From: Planctomycetales bacterium
GTDB lineage: Bacteria > 4484-113 > JAFGCY01
NCBI GenBank assembly: GCA_024645305.1
Contig: JAHEFU010000002.1
Location: forward strand, 1 to 33,960
DNA length: 33,960 bases
Reading direction: 5' to 3'
In this document: positions 6,592-15,073 of the stretch, one piece after another
Layout: each line of letters begins with the position of its first letter
How positions within the stretch are numbered: the first letter of the stretch is position 1
Notes under the pieces: model-generated
Seen by the model: the letters and a program-made list of their open reading frames with translations, nothing else
What the model was told of the DNA's origin: nothing
Databases searched by the model: none
Translations under genes and position numbers: made by a program

Positions 6592-7503
6592 GTGGATATC
6601 AAGCGCTTCCGGACCCTGCAACTGGGTGAGCCCCGCCGCCTGACCGGCGGCCTGACTGACCATGAACATCCCAGTGTCTCGCCGGATGGTTCAATGCTGG
6701 CCTGCTACAGCGGGGACTACGGGCATATCTCCATCGTGCTGCTGACTAGTGACGGGCGCTTCATCCGCCGCATCAGCCGCGGCGACGGCAACAACACCCA
6801 GCCCGCCTGGCATCCCGGCGCTCGCCATATCGCCTGGCGCCAGCAGGACAGCCCGAGCTCTCCCTGGCGCATTGTGCAGAGTGACATCCTGCAGGAGCTG
6901 GAGCACACCGTGCTGCTGGAGCATGCGCAGTACAGCTACAAGCATCCCTGCTTCAACGCCGATGCCTCACAGCTGGCCTGGTTCAGCGATGAAGGGACGC
7001 CCGAGACCTACCAGCTGTGGATCATGGACCTGCCCAGTGGCGAGCGCCGCAGGCTGACCGAGGGACCACAGGGCCGCAACAACTGCCATCCGGTGTTCAG
7101 CCCGGATGACAAACGGCTGGTGTTCCATACATATGAGGGAATCGGCGGGGCGGAGAAGCCGGTTGTCAACCTGTATGAGATCACACTGGCCAGTGGGGAG
7201 ATCCGCCAGCTGACCGCTGATGTGCACCAGGACAAGCACCCCTTCTACGTCAGCGACACAGTGATCAGCTTCCACCACCGTGACAATGAGACGCGCATCC
7301 GCCACATCGAGCTGATGCACCTGCCCACGGGGGAACGCCTGAAGCTGACCGACGGCAGGCACAATGACAAGCATCCCTTTCCCTTCCGCGACAGTGCTGG
7401 AAAGCTGCACCTGGCCTGGAGCTCCAAGAAGCTGGACACTGAGCTGGAGGACGAGGGCAAGACCTACGACATCTTCGTGGCCCGGCTCTCCGCCGAAGAC
7501 TGA
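6592..7503 (+). CDS. TolB-like WD40/PD40 beta-propeller protein
   Basis: 303 aa from GTG 6592. It consists of about six repeats with the PD40 signature, e.g. HPSVSPDGSMLACYSGDYG, QPAWHPGARHIAWRQ, HPCFNADASQLAWFSD, HPVFSPDDKRLVFHT, HPFYVSDTVISFHH and HPFPFRDSAGKLHLAWSS. These are the blades of TolB-type propellers. There is no signal peptide or TM helix, unlike periplasmic TolB, and no TolB N-terminal domain. It is therefore likely a cytoplasmic protein-protein interaction or sensor propeller; substrate unknown. It is divergent from clpP across a 179-bp gap and probably leaderless. Confidence 0.85.
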   Translation: MDIKRFRTLQLGEPRRLTGGLTDHEHPSVSPDGSMLACYSGDYGHISIVLLTSDGRFIRRISRGDGNNTQPAWHPGARHIAWRQQDSPSSPWRIVQSDILQELEHTVLLEHAQYSYKHPCFNADASQLAWFSDEGTPETYQLWIMDLPSGERRRLTEGPQGRNNCHPVFSPDDKRLVFHTYEGIGGAEKPVVNLYEITLASGEIRQLTADVHQDKHPFYVSDTVISFHHRDNETRIRHIELMHLPTGERLKLTDGRHNDKHPFPFRDSAGKLHLAWSSKKLDTELEDEGKTYDIFVARLSAED

Positions 7504-7554
7504 ATCCAGCCGGAAACAACACAGCACCGGCTCAAGTGGGGTATCAGAAACTGT

Positions 7555-7647
7555 ATGAAGAACTTCCTGAGCCATATGTGACCATCCTGCTGGCTGCTCC
7601 TCGGTCTGGGGATCTACTGGCTGGTAGTGAAAGTCATGGGCCGCTGA
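7555..7647 (+). pseudogene. Possible tiny membrane-protein frame interrupted by one in-frame TGA
   Basis: ATG 7555 opens an eight-codon frame (MKNFLSHM) stopped by TGA at 7579-7581. The same frame then continues as PSCWLLLGLGIYWLVVKVMGR to a second TGA at 7645-7647. That is a plausible transmembrane helix with a basic end. If the internal TGA were TGG, it would give a 30-aa single-pass protein. It may be a point-mutated gene, an assembly error, or chance. A GGGG-like element lies upstream, but the SD is weak. Confidence 0.25.
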
Positions 7648-7733
7648 ACCCGGCGGCCATAACACCTTGCGCCATTCTGCGGGAAACACTGCCTGAACAC
7701 TGAAGGGGTGTCGCAGCCTGCTTTTAACTACCT

Positions 7734-7739
7734 TATAAT
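7734..7739 (+). promoter_or_regulatory. -10 box of the giant lipoprotein gene
   Basis: TATAAT at 7734-7739 is a perfect -10 without a recognisable -35. A start near 7746 leaves a leader of about 24 nt containing GGTAGG upstream of ATG 7770. Confidence 0.5.
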
Positions 7740-7769
7740 CTCTGTGAATCAACTAACGGTAGGCTCTGT

Positions 7770-10700
7770 ATGAATCTGCGACTGACAGCGATCAACATCG
7801 GCATCCTCGGCGGCGTTATGCTGCTTGCGGCATCCTGCGGGGGCGGAGCTACCCAGTCTCCCGCGCCTCAGGACAGCAACTCAGACAACGCTATTGTGCA
7901 GGTGCCAGCCGAACCGGATGCCGTGCTGGAGCGTTTCGCACTCTATGTGGATCAGGGCAGTTACCTTGGTGCAGCAGAACTGAACGGGCTGCGACTTCTA
8001 GCGACAGAAACCGAGGACGAAACAACACTGCAGCTCGTGGTGGATGACGCGATTTCCATGCGGGCGCTCTATTTCTCACTTGAATATGATGAAACGGCAT
8101 ATAGCCCGCAGACGGTGGATGCGTCTGCTTCCTTGCCTGCCCAGTCCCTGGAGTTGCCACTGCTTGGAAATCCTGGGGAGCTGCATTACGGCCGCGTGCT
8201 GGTTGACCCGCTGGCGCAGGACGGTTTCAGTGGCAGCGGCGTGCTCGCCGAGCTGCATTTTGCCAACCATGCCTTCGACCCCGCTGACAACCGCCAGCCG
8301 CAGGCGAAGGCAAGCAGCGTGGCCCCGCCGGCGCAGCGCTTTGAACTGATCAGCACGGATGAACCGGGCCAGAACTACACGGTGATGATTCCTTACCAGA
8401 TGCCCGGTGACTACGATCAGAACAGCCAGGTGATCCTCTCCGACCTCACGCCCCTTGCCGTGCACTTCGGCAAGAAGGCCCCCTTCGAGATCGGCAGCGT
8501 CGAGACAGTGGTGGACGGTGACAACAACGGTGAAATCAACATCGCCGACATCTCCGTTATCGGTGCCAACTTCCAGAACAGCTTCACTGCGGTGAGTGCG
8601 GTCTACGGCGATCAGACGGCGTTTGATAGCGGCAACGGAGTGGAGATCCAGCAGTTCACCTTCGGTGATGCGCAGGGTGTGTCCAGCGCGGACCGCCTGT
8701 GGTTCAGTACCTCATTTGACATTGACAGCCTGTCCGGTGCTCCGCTGGTCTGGACACTGTTCAATGGTACGAGCGGTGGCAGTGCTGTCAGCAACAAGGC
8801 TGCGGACCCGATTGCCTTTGAAAGCGAAGGGCAGCGCGTGATGTCGCTGAATGCACAGGTGTTCCCGCTGCAGGTGGAAACCGGGGAGGAATTCGGGATC
8901 TTTGCCAACTGCATTGATGCGGAGCTGGCAATTGGCCAGGTGGTGATGAGTGCCAATGGAGAGAGTGTCGTTGAGGACGTCACGTTTGAAGGCGAGGCCA
9001 GTGTGCTGCGCGGTGCATGGACGATTGATGAACCGGGTGTGTATCCCGTCACGGTCAGTTTCCGTGCCGGCCCGGCAGCTGTACCGCGGGCGGCTTCGCT
9101 GGTCCGTTCCGTGTTCAGCCGCAGCTTCAGCGTGGAAGTGCATGCACCTTTCAGTGACCCGCCGGTTACAGGACTGACACTCGATCCCGCAGTCGGGGCC
9201 CCGCTGGGCACACAGCTATCGCTCAGTGCCGGGCTCATCAGTACGGGCGCTGGCAGCAGTATTGACAACTATGAATGGGACTTCGATGGTGATGGCATCT
9301 TCGACGAGGAGGGTGCCGCTTCCGCCACGACATTTGACCCGCTGGCGGCTGATGTGGGCCTCGGGCATGTGACGGTGCGTGTCACTGCTGACAATGGTGA
9401 GCAGGCCAGCTCCACGCTGGCATATGTCTACAACACGGCGGGTGCAGGCACACCCGTGGCGGAGCTGCAGTACGAAGGTCCGCTGCAGTTCAGCGAGACC
9501 TCCGCACAGCTCACTGGACTGGGCGGAGTTGTCAACGGACTGGGTGACAAGCTCGGCGCGCTCGCTGCAGGGACCGGTAATTTCAGCAGCCAGTTCAGGC
9601 TGACAGACCCGCTGGGCGCGGTCAGTACGGTGCCGTATGAGCCGGGCACTCCGCTGACGGTTGACCTTGACGGTGCGGGCAATCACCGGATTGATTTTGA
9701 GGTGCTGTTCGCCGGGGCCCTGTTTGCCTCAGACAGCATCACCGTGACGCTCGGCGCCCGCAACATCGAGCTGGTGGTTTTCCCTGACAACACCACGATC
9801 AAGGCACCCGTCACCTTCACCGCCACCCCGGAGGAGCCGGGCCTGATAGACCACTACGTCTTCGATTTCGGTGATGGCAACCAGTTGAACACCACGAATG
9901 CCACGGTGGACCACGAATACACCGTCAAGCAGGACTATGATGCCACGGTCACGGCCTTCTGGACTGATGATAAGCAGAACACCAGTGCGCCGGTACATGT
10001 CGTCTGTGGCTTCGAGCGACTTGTCGAGCTGCAGGTTGACACCAGCCCGGGCCTCGTGAACCAGGAACTGAACTTCACGGTGAACGTGGACTTCCCGGAA
10101 CTGGTCACCGAGTACACCTATGAGTTCGGTGACGGCGGATCCACCACCACGACCGATACCACAGTGCCGCATACATACCTGACGGTTGGCAACTTCAAGC
10201 CCTTCCTGATCGCGGTCTACTCCGACGGTCCGACGACGCAGTCGGACAAGCTGGCGCTGGAGGTGCAGGACCCCGGCCAGCTCGTGACGGAGCCCCTGCT
10301 GGAGATCCTCAGTACGCAAAATGATTTCCCCCTGCTCGTGGAATTCACGGCGCAGAACACCAAGTTCAAGGTGGGCACCAGCCTGCTGTCCTTCAGCATC
10401 GACTTCGGCGACGGTGACAGTGTGCAGAACGTGACTGACATCAACCAGAGCGTGTACCACGCCTACTATGAGGCCGGAGAATACACCGCGACGCTCACGG
10501 TGCGTGACACCGACTTTGAACAGACCACGGATGACATTCCGGTGAGCGTGGTGGACCCGGGGGGCAAGTTTGACTATGCCGTGCTGGGCAGCACACCTAA
10601 CACCTTCGAGGTGGAGCGCATCGTCCCGGTACGCGGTGACATCAGCCGCTTCGCCTGGTCCGCGCGGGCAGCCGGCGGCAGCGACGGTTTCGCCATCAAG

Positions 10701-11741
10701 AACAGTGCCAACGACCTGTACCACCTGTACTTCGCCAGTCCGGTTGACAACACCGCCACGAGCTGGAACGTCCCCGTGAAGATCGCCGAGGCCAAGGGTG
10801 CGCAGCGCAACCTCAGCGCGGCCAGCATGGCCGGTGGCCCGGCCGTGGCCTACTACCTCTACAAGTCCGTGGTGGACGACTTCCCGGATGACGGTGACCT
10901 GCTGTACTGCCAGGCCACAGCGGCTGACGGTTCCGCCTGGAATACCCCTGTCGTGGTTTCCGAGACCGGTGACATCGGGCGCTATCCGGACCTGTGGAAC
11001 GTGAATGGAAACCCGGCGATTGTGAGCCGCCTGAGCACGGCGGCCGATGCGGGCAGCGGGAAGTACATCCGGGCCACGGCTGCCGACGGCAGTGTCTGGG
11101 GCAGCTTCCAGGATGTCGGCCCGGCGGGAACCAACGGGGCATTCTTCCAGATGATGAATGTCAACGACGGCGGTGTCAAGCCGGCCGTTGCCATGCAGGT
11201 GGGCACGGGGGGCCAGTTCCGGCTGGGCTTCCAGGTGGCGGACGATGCGGATGGTGCCGGCTGGACCCCCGCCGACACGGTCGTCTTCAGCAGCAACGAC
11301 CGGGGCTACGGGATTGACATGCGGCACTTCGGGGCCACGCCCTGGATCGCCTTCCAGGACAGCATTGCCGGGCGCATCTACTTCACGAAGGCGGATGATG
11401 TGGCGGGCAGCAGCTGGGCAGTGGAAAGCTTCGCCATCGACACGGCGGACGGCAGCTTCCCGGCCTCATTCTCGCTGGGCGCAGCCGGTACGACGCCGTC
11501 CATTCTCGTCAGTGTCAAGGGCGGGACGGACGGGGCTCCCGAACCGGTCTATGTGGTCAGCGCCGCGGATGGCAGTGGCAGCAGCTGGAATGCCCCGGAA
11601 CTGGTCGGCTGGACAATCGAACATCACAGCGTGGCCTTCGGCAGGGCGGATGACGGATCCCAGCTGATCATGTTCTATGACCACCTCAATGCCGTGGGTG
11701 GGACGGGCCGGATCCGCAGCGGGGCCCGCCTGCTGCCCTAG
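7770..11741 (+). CDS. Giant lipoprotein with cohesin-like, dockerin-like, PKD and propeller regions
   Basis: 1323 aa. A signal peptide ends in the lipobox LAASC followed by GGG, so it is lipidated and surface or periplasm anchored. Approximate modules follow. Residues 45-175 are a cohesin-like beta-sandwich (YFSLEYDETAY, GVLAELHF). Residues 210-275 are a dockerin-like pair of calcium loops (GDYDQNSQVILSDL and DGDNNGEINIADI). Residues 275-490 are Ig-like. PKD-type domains carry the core motifs YEWDFDGDG (about 500), VFDFGDG (about 692), YEFGDG (about 781) and IDFGDG (about 874). Residues 930-1323 hold five degenerate Asp-box-like repeats (AADGSAWNTP, AADGSVWGSF, ADGAGWTP, VAGSSWAVE, GSGSSWNAPE), which suggests a sialidase-type beta-propeller. 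Catalytic residues are not evident, so it is probably an adhesin or polysaccharide-binding protein. It converges on pheS with only 34 bp between them and no obvious terminator. Confidence 0.88.
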   Translation: MNLRLTAINIGILGGVMLLAASCGGGATQSPAPQDSNSDNAIVQVPAEPDAVLERFALYVDQGSYLGAAELNGLRLLATETEDETTLQLVVDDAISMRALYFSLEYDETAYSPQTVDASASLPAQSLELPLLGNPGELHYGRVLVDPLAQDGFSGSGVLAELHFANHAFDPADNRQPQAKASSVAPPAQRFELISTDEPGQNYTVMIPYQMPGDYDQNSQVILSDLTPLAVHFGKKAPFEIGSVETVVDGDNNGEINIADISVIGANFQNSFTAVSAVYGDQTAFDSGNGVEIQQFTFGDAQGVSSADRLWFSTSFDIDSLSGAPLVWTLFNGTSGGSAVSNKAADPIAFESEGQRVMSLNAQVFPLQVETGEEFGIFANCIDAELAIGQVVMSANGESVVEDVTFEGEASVLRGAWTIDEPGVYPVTVSFRAGPAAVPRAASLVRSVFSRSFSVEVHAPFSDPPVTGLTLDPAVGAPLGTQLSLSAGLISTGAGSSIDNYEWDFDGDGIFDEEGAASATTFDPLAADVGLGHVTVRVTADNGEQASSTLAYVYNTAGAGTPVAELQYEGPLQFSETSAQLTGLGGVVNGLGDKLGALAAGTGNFSSQFRLTDPLGAVSTVPYEPGTPLTVDLDGAGNHRIDFEVLFAGALFASDSITVTLGARNIELVVFPDNTTIKAPVTFTATPEEPGLIDHYVFDFGDGNQLNTTNATVDHEYTVKQDYDATVTAFWTDDKQNTSAPVHVVCGFERLVELQVDTSPGLVNQELNFTVNVDFPELVTEYTYEFGDGGSTTTTDTTVPHTYLTVGNFKPFLIAVYSDGPTTQSDKLALEVQDPGQLVTEPLLEILSTQNDFPLLVEFTAQNTKFKVGTSLLSFSIDFGDGDSVQNVTDINQSVYHAYYEAGEYTATLTVRDTDFEQTTDDIPVSVVDPGGKFDYAVLGSTPNTFEVERIVPVRGDISRFAWSARAAGGSDGFAIKNSANDLYHLYFASPVDNTATSWNVPVKIAEAKGAQRNLSAASMAGGPAVAYYLYKSVVDDFPDDGDLLYCQATAADGSAWNTPVVVSETGDIGRYPDLWNVNGNPAIVSRLSTAADAGSGKYIRATAADGSVWGSFQDVGPAGTNGAFFQMMNVNDGGVKPAVAMQVGTGGQFRLGFQVADDADGAGWTPADTVVFSSNDRGYGIDMRHFGATPWIAFQDSIAGRIYFTKADDVAGSSWAVESFAIDTADGSFPASFSLGAAGTTPSILVSVKGGTDGAPEPVYVVSAADGSGSSWNAPELVGWTIEHHSVAFGRADDGSQLIMFYDHLNAVGGTGRIRSGARLLP

Positions 11742-11775
11742 GCTTGCCCGGATTGACAACGAGGGAGCGCGGGGC

Positions 11776-13323
11776 TCAGGCCTCCAGCGGCACGTTCTGC
11801 AGCCAGCTGAGGTCGGACTGGTAGAGGTCCTTGATCACGCGCACGCCGTAGTAGGCCATCGCCAGGCGCTCAATGCCCAGCCCCCAGGCCAGCACGGGGT
11901 GCCTGACGCCGAAGGGCTGGGTGACCTCCGGGCGGAAGATCCCGGCGCCGCCCATTTCCATCCAGGTGTCGCCCCACTTGATGTGGACCTCCACGCTCGG
12001 TTCCGTGTAGGGGAAGAAGGCCGGCTTGAGCTTGATGTCATTGATGCCCAGGCGCTCGTAGAACTTGCCGAGGGTGCCCATCAGCGTTGCCAGGCTGGCA
12101 TGCTCGTCGATGATGATGCCGTCCACCTGGTGGAACTCCGGCAGGTGTGTGTTGTCAACCGTCTCCCGGCGGAACACGCGGCCGATACTGAAGACCTTGC
12201 TGGGGGCATGCGGCTCGCGGCTGATGGCACGGATGCTGGAGGCCGTCATATGCGTGCGCAGCACTACCTGGGAGGCCCGCTCGGCACTCCACTGGTAGCG
12301 CCAGCCCTTGCTGCCCGTGTCCCCGCCATCCTCATGCGTGCGGCGGATCCTGTCAACGAGGCCGCTGTCAGCGGGCAGCTCATAGCGGCTGGGCTGTTTC
12401 AGGTAGAAGGTATCCTGCATTTCGCGGGCGGGATGGTCCTGCGGCTGGAACAGGCAGTCGAAGTCCCAGAAGGCACTCTCCGCCATTTCGCAGCCGGCCT
12501 CACTGAAGCCCAGTTCGAGGTAGGCCAGGCGCACCTTGTCAATCACCCGCATCAGCGGATGGGTCTTGCCCGGATGCACGCGGTCGGCCGCCAGGCTGAC
12601 GTCGTAGCGGCGGAAGTCAACGTTGCGCCAGCTGCCGTCAGAGAGCAGCTCCGGGGTCAGTTCATTGACCTCCCGCAGTTCGCTGACACTGCCGCTGGCA
12701 ACATCCGCGGCGAGGGCCCGGCCTGCAGCGGTCAGGGCCAGGCTGCGACGGCTGCGCTCGCGGACACTGACCAGTTCCCGGCGGCCCTTGAGGAATTCGG
12801 CACCGGCGGATAGGCGCGGATCAGCAGACTCATCGAGCAGCAGGCTGCCCCCGGCGGTCTGCAGGGCCACCATCAGGGCCTCGGCATCGCTGGCCGGCGG
12901 TTCATGTGAGACGAATTCGGGTTTCAGGCTGAGCGTACCCTTCTCGAAATCGGCCCAGCCATGCTCCACCAGCAGGCGGGCGAACTTGCCGGGCACGACA
13001 TCGGCCTCGGCCAGGCGCGAGTTGCCACCGAGATCCCTCATGGAGGCAGAGCCGCCGAGGCCCATCAGCACTTCGGCCAGCAGGCGCTCCGGTAGCTGGG
13101 CCGTGCCCTGCTGGATGGCCTGGCCCAGTTCGCCGAGCGACAGTTCGCGGTAGGGATGTTCGCTGATGGTAAGCAGGGCCTCGCGCTCCAGCTCGACGGC
13201 GGCGGCACTGACCAGCGCCTGGTCAATCCCGGCCAGCGTGGCCAGGCCTTCGACGCTGCAATCCGCCGGATCACTGCCGAGGGCCTTGATCAGCGCATAC
13301 TGATGTGGTGGAAGCTTCTTCAC
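11776..13323 (-). CDS. pheS: Phenylalanyl-tRNA synthetase alpha subunit, archaeal/eukaryotic type
   Basis: 515 aa, longer than the bacterial PheS of about 330-350 aa. Charges tRNA-Phe as part of an alpha2beta2 enzyme. The N-terminal 200 residues are winged-helix-like segments (LATLAGIDQALVSAAAVELE; SRRSLALTAAGRALA), as in archaeal and cytosolic eukaryotic PheS. The catalytic class II core has HPLMRVIDKVRLAYLELGF, FWDFDCLFQPQDHPAREM, GRVFRRETVDNTHLPEFHQ, FFPYTEPSVEV and motif 3 GLGIERLAM, all of the archaeal subtype. pheT is not adjacent: both flanking genes encode lipoproteins. The start is GTG 13323, with TATAAT ending seven bases upstream and no SD, so the transcript is probably leaderless. 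Confidence 0.95.
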   Translation of the reverse strand: MKKLPPHQYALIKALGSDPADCSVEGLATLAGIDQALVSAAAVELEREALLTISEHPYRELSLGELGQAIQQGTAQLPERLLAEVLMGLGGSASMRDLGGNSRLAEADVVPGKFARLLVEHGWADFEKGTLSLKPEFVSHEPPASDAEALMVALQTAGGSLLLDESADPRLSAGAEFLKGRRELVSVRERSRRSLALTAAGRALAADVASGSVSELREVNELTPELLSDGSWRNVDFRRYDVSLAADRVHPGKTHPLMRVIDKVRLAYLELGFSEAGCEMAESAFWDFDCLFQPQDHPAREMQDTFYLKQPSRYELPADSGLVDRIRRTHEDGGDTGSKGWRYQWSAERASQVVLRTHMTASSIRAISREPHAPSKVFSIGRVFRRETVDNTHLPEFHQVDGIIIDEHASLATLMGTLGKFYERLGINDIKLKPAFFPYTEPSVEVHIKWGDTWMEMGGAGIFRPEVTQPFGVRHPVLAWGLGIERLAMAYYGVRVIKDLYQSDLSWLQNVPLEA

Positions 13324-13330
13324 GCTGGAG

Positions 13331-13336
13331 ATTATA
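13331..13336 (-). promoter_or_regulatory. -10 box of a leaderless pheS transcript
   Basis: TATAAT on the minus strand (13336-13331) ends seven bases before GTG 13323. It lies directly downstream of the terminator of the preceding minus-strand gene, so pheS is transcribed independently. Confidence 0.6.
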
Positions 13337-13344
13337 TCGGCTGG

Positions 13345-13374
13345 ATGAAAATGGGGCTCCCCTGGGGGAGCCCC
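13345..13374 (-). terminator. Rho-independent terminator of the Fn3 lipoprotein gene
   Basis: Arms of 9-10 bp: GGGGCTCCCC at 13353-13362 and GGGGAGCCCC at 13365-13374. On the minus strand the stem is followed by ATTTTC. It sits 39 bases past the lipoprotein stop and just before the pheS promoter. Confidence 0.85.
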
Positions 13375-13412
13375 GGACTGATGGCATTCAGCATTCTGTC
13401 TGGTGGACCCTG

Positions 13413-14672
13413 TTAATCGAGGATCGGGTCACCGTCCACTGTGTCGCCGACGCGCTTCACTATGAAGTGCACTCCGCGCACCGGCTCGTCGCCAAGTCGC
13501 ACTTCCTGGATTTCCGGCCGGACTACCAGCCTGGCGTTGTCAGCCCAGGCATGTACCATGTAGAGTCCGCTGTGCAGGTTGCGGAATACGAAGAAACCCT
13601 CGTCATTGGTCAGCACGGGCCGGCGGTCTGTGCCGTCCAGCCTCACGAAGATGCCCGGCACACCGCGGCCGTCCACGGTGGTGGCCCGGCCGGCGATGAA
13701 CAGGCCGCTGTCGTTGTCACGTTCACCCCACCAGCCGCCGTCAACATTGCTGTGGGCGCTGCGCCCGGTTTCGTTCTTCGCCACCACGCTGTAGAGGTAG
13801 TGCGTTCCCGGCCGGCAGTTGTCATCGAAGAAGCGGGTCTCCGCAGTGCGGCCGATGGCCTCCCAGCCCACAGGCAGGCGCTGGTCGTCCCCGGCGGCAT
13901 CCCTGTGCAGTTTGCGGAAGACAACGTAGCCTGCCACATGTCCGCGCCGCGGGGCATTCCAGTGCAGGGCGATGCCGCCGCGTACCGTGCCATCGCTGGC
14001 TTCCAGGCCCCAGGGGGCATGCGGCCGGCGCATCGGGCGGTCGGTCTCGCGGTCGAGGATCACGCTGGCACCCTGCATCAGGGCTCCGGCGGGATCCACT
14101 GTGAACACCACGAAGTACAGGTGTCCGTCCGGTGAGATGTAGCTTGCATCCTCCGGCAGGCGGATCCTTGCCGGGCCGTCCTGCAGCGGACTGATCATCC
14201 AGCTGCGGTTGGAGTAGTTGCCAACGGCCACGAAGTAGCCGCTGCCACCCTCCAGCGGAGAGGCCTGCACATCCAGGCCGACGACGTCGCAGTCGCCCAG
14301 CCCGCCGATGCCGTATAGCGCCCAGGCCAGGCCGAAGCCCTCCGGCTGGAGCAGCAGGCCACGGTCGGTCTCGGTGGCATTGGCGGCATTGATGTAGTCA
14401 TTGCCGCGTACGGAGGGCACACCGTCGCCCCCGGCGGCACTGCTGCCCTTGAGTGGCTCAGTCCCTTCCGGCAGGGCCGGCAGCCCGGTGATTCCCGAGG
14501 ATGTTCCGTCGAGGTTCTCGAGGGCGGTATCCGTGACAGCCGCTGCCGGCTGCTGTGCCAGTCCGTCCTGCAGTCCGGCCGGGGCTGCCGTGCCCCCGCC
14601 GCAGCTGCTGATGAGCACTGCGAGGATGGTCAATATCAGAAAGAGGCCCGTTGCTTCCTTTCGTTTGTACAT
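13413..14672 (-). CDS. Lipoprotein with fibronectin III-like and carboxypeptidase-regulatory-like domains
   Basis: 419 aa. Signal peptide with lipobox LISSC followed by GGG, so it is an exported lipid-anchored protein. A low-complexity Ala/Pro/Gly linker is followed by a central domain of unknown fold (about 90-220). Then comes a fibronectin type III-like domain (GIALHWNAPRRGHVAGYVVFRK to YLYSVVAKNETGRSAHS, about 235-320). A C-terminal carboxypeptidase-regulatory-like beta-sandwich follows (IAGRATTVDGRGVPGIFVRL, TNDEGFFVFRNLHSGLYMV). No catalytic motif is visible. It probably has a structural or binding role in the envelope. AAAGGAG lies six bases before ATG, a strong SD. A terminator follows at 13345-13374. 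Confidence 0.85.
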   Translation of the reverse strand: MYKRKEATGLFLILTILAVLISSCGGGTAAPAGLQDGLAQQPAAAVTDTALENLDGTSSGITGLPALPEGTEPLKGSSAAGGDGVPSVRGNDYINAANATETDRGLLLQPEGFGLAWALYGIGGLGDCDVVGLDVQASPLEGGSGYFVAVGNYSNRSWMISPLQDGPARIRLPEDASYISPDGHLYFVVFTVDPAGALMQGASVILDRETDRPMRRPHAPWGLEASDGTVRGGIALHWNAPRRGHVAGYVVFRKLHRDAAGDDQRLPVGWEAIGRTAETRFFDDNCRPGTHYLYSVVAKNETGRSAHSNVDGGWWGERDNDSGLFIAGRATTVDGRGVPGIFVRLDGTDRRPVLTNDEGFFVFRNLHSGLYMVHAWADNARLVVRPEIQEVRLGDEPVRGVHFIVKRVGDTVDGDPILD

Positions 14673-14718
14673 GTCCGTCTCCTTTCAGGATTGCGTCCTG
14701 TCCTTTGGTCACAGTGCA

Positions 14719-14747
14719 ATCATAACTGCGCCGACGGACCGCGCTAA
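14719..14747 (-). promoter_or_regulatory. Candidate promoter of the Fn3 lipoprotein gene
   Basis: On the minus strand TTAGCG (14747-14742), a 17-bp spacer, then TATGAT (14724-14719). The -10 matches 5 of 6 and the -35 matches 3 of 6. Leader of about 40 nt. Confidence 0.45.
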
Positions 14748-15051
14748 GACACGAATGTATCCCTAAATGAGGGGCACACTTCCTGCAATAAAGCTATTGC
14801 ACTGGTGCACACCTATGTATATAACATAAAGCCGGATCCGGTAAAGGAAAGCCGGGTAAATGAGAGGAATACACAGAATGTAACCCCTGCCACAGGCCAG
14901 CGTCTTATATGTTGAAGACTCAAGAAGCTAATCAAGGCGGGAGGATACCTCCATCCCATCCCATCCCAAACCTCCCGCCATTTTCTTTCCTCTCCTGCAA
15001 GACACCATTCCCAAGTTAGGCCACTTTCCGGCCTGCCGCATGCTCCCGCAT
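14748..15051. other. Divergent intergenic region with small inverted repeats
   Basis: No gene seen. It contains an inverted repeat, TGCAATA (14784-14790) with TATTGCA (14795-14801), directly followed by the small palindrome GGTGCACACC at 14804-14813. There are three tandem CATCC units around 14952-14966 and a pyrimidine-rich stretch to 15000. The inverted repeat is upstream of the lipoprotein promoter and could be an operator. The long minus-strand reading frame here looks like chance. Confidence 0.45.
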
Positions 15052-15057
15052 TAGAAT
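15052..15057 (+). promoter_or_regulatory. -10 box of the membrane methyltransferase gene
   Basis: TAGAAT at 15052-15057. Transcription would begin near 15064, past the first in-frame ATG at 15059, so ATG 15074 is the likelier start, with a leader of about 10 nt. Confidence 0.4.
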
Positions 15058-15073
15058 CATGCTGGGTGCAACG

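Noticed and set aside
9729..11327. 532-codon open frame opposite the giant lipoprotein
   Set aside because: Antisense shadow; no start signal and no recognisable domain, while the + strand has PKD motifs throughout.
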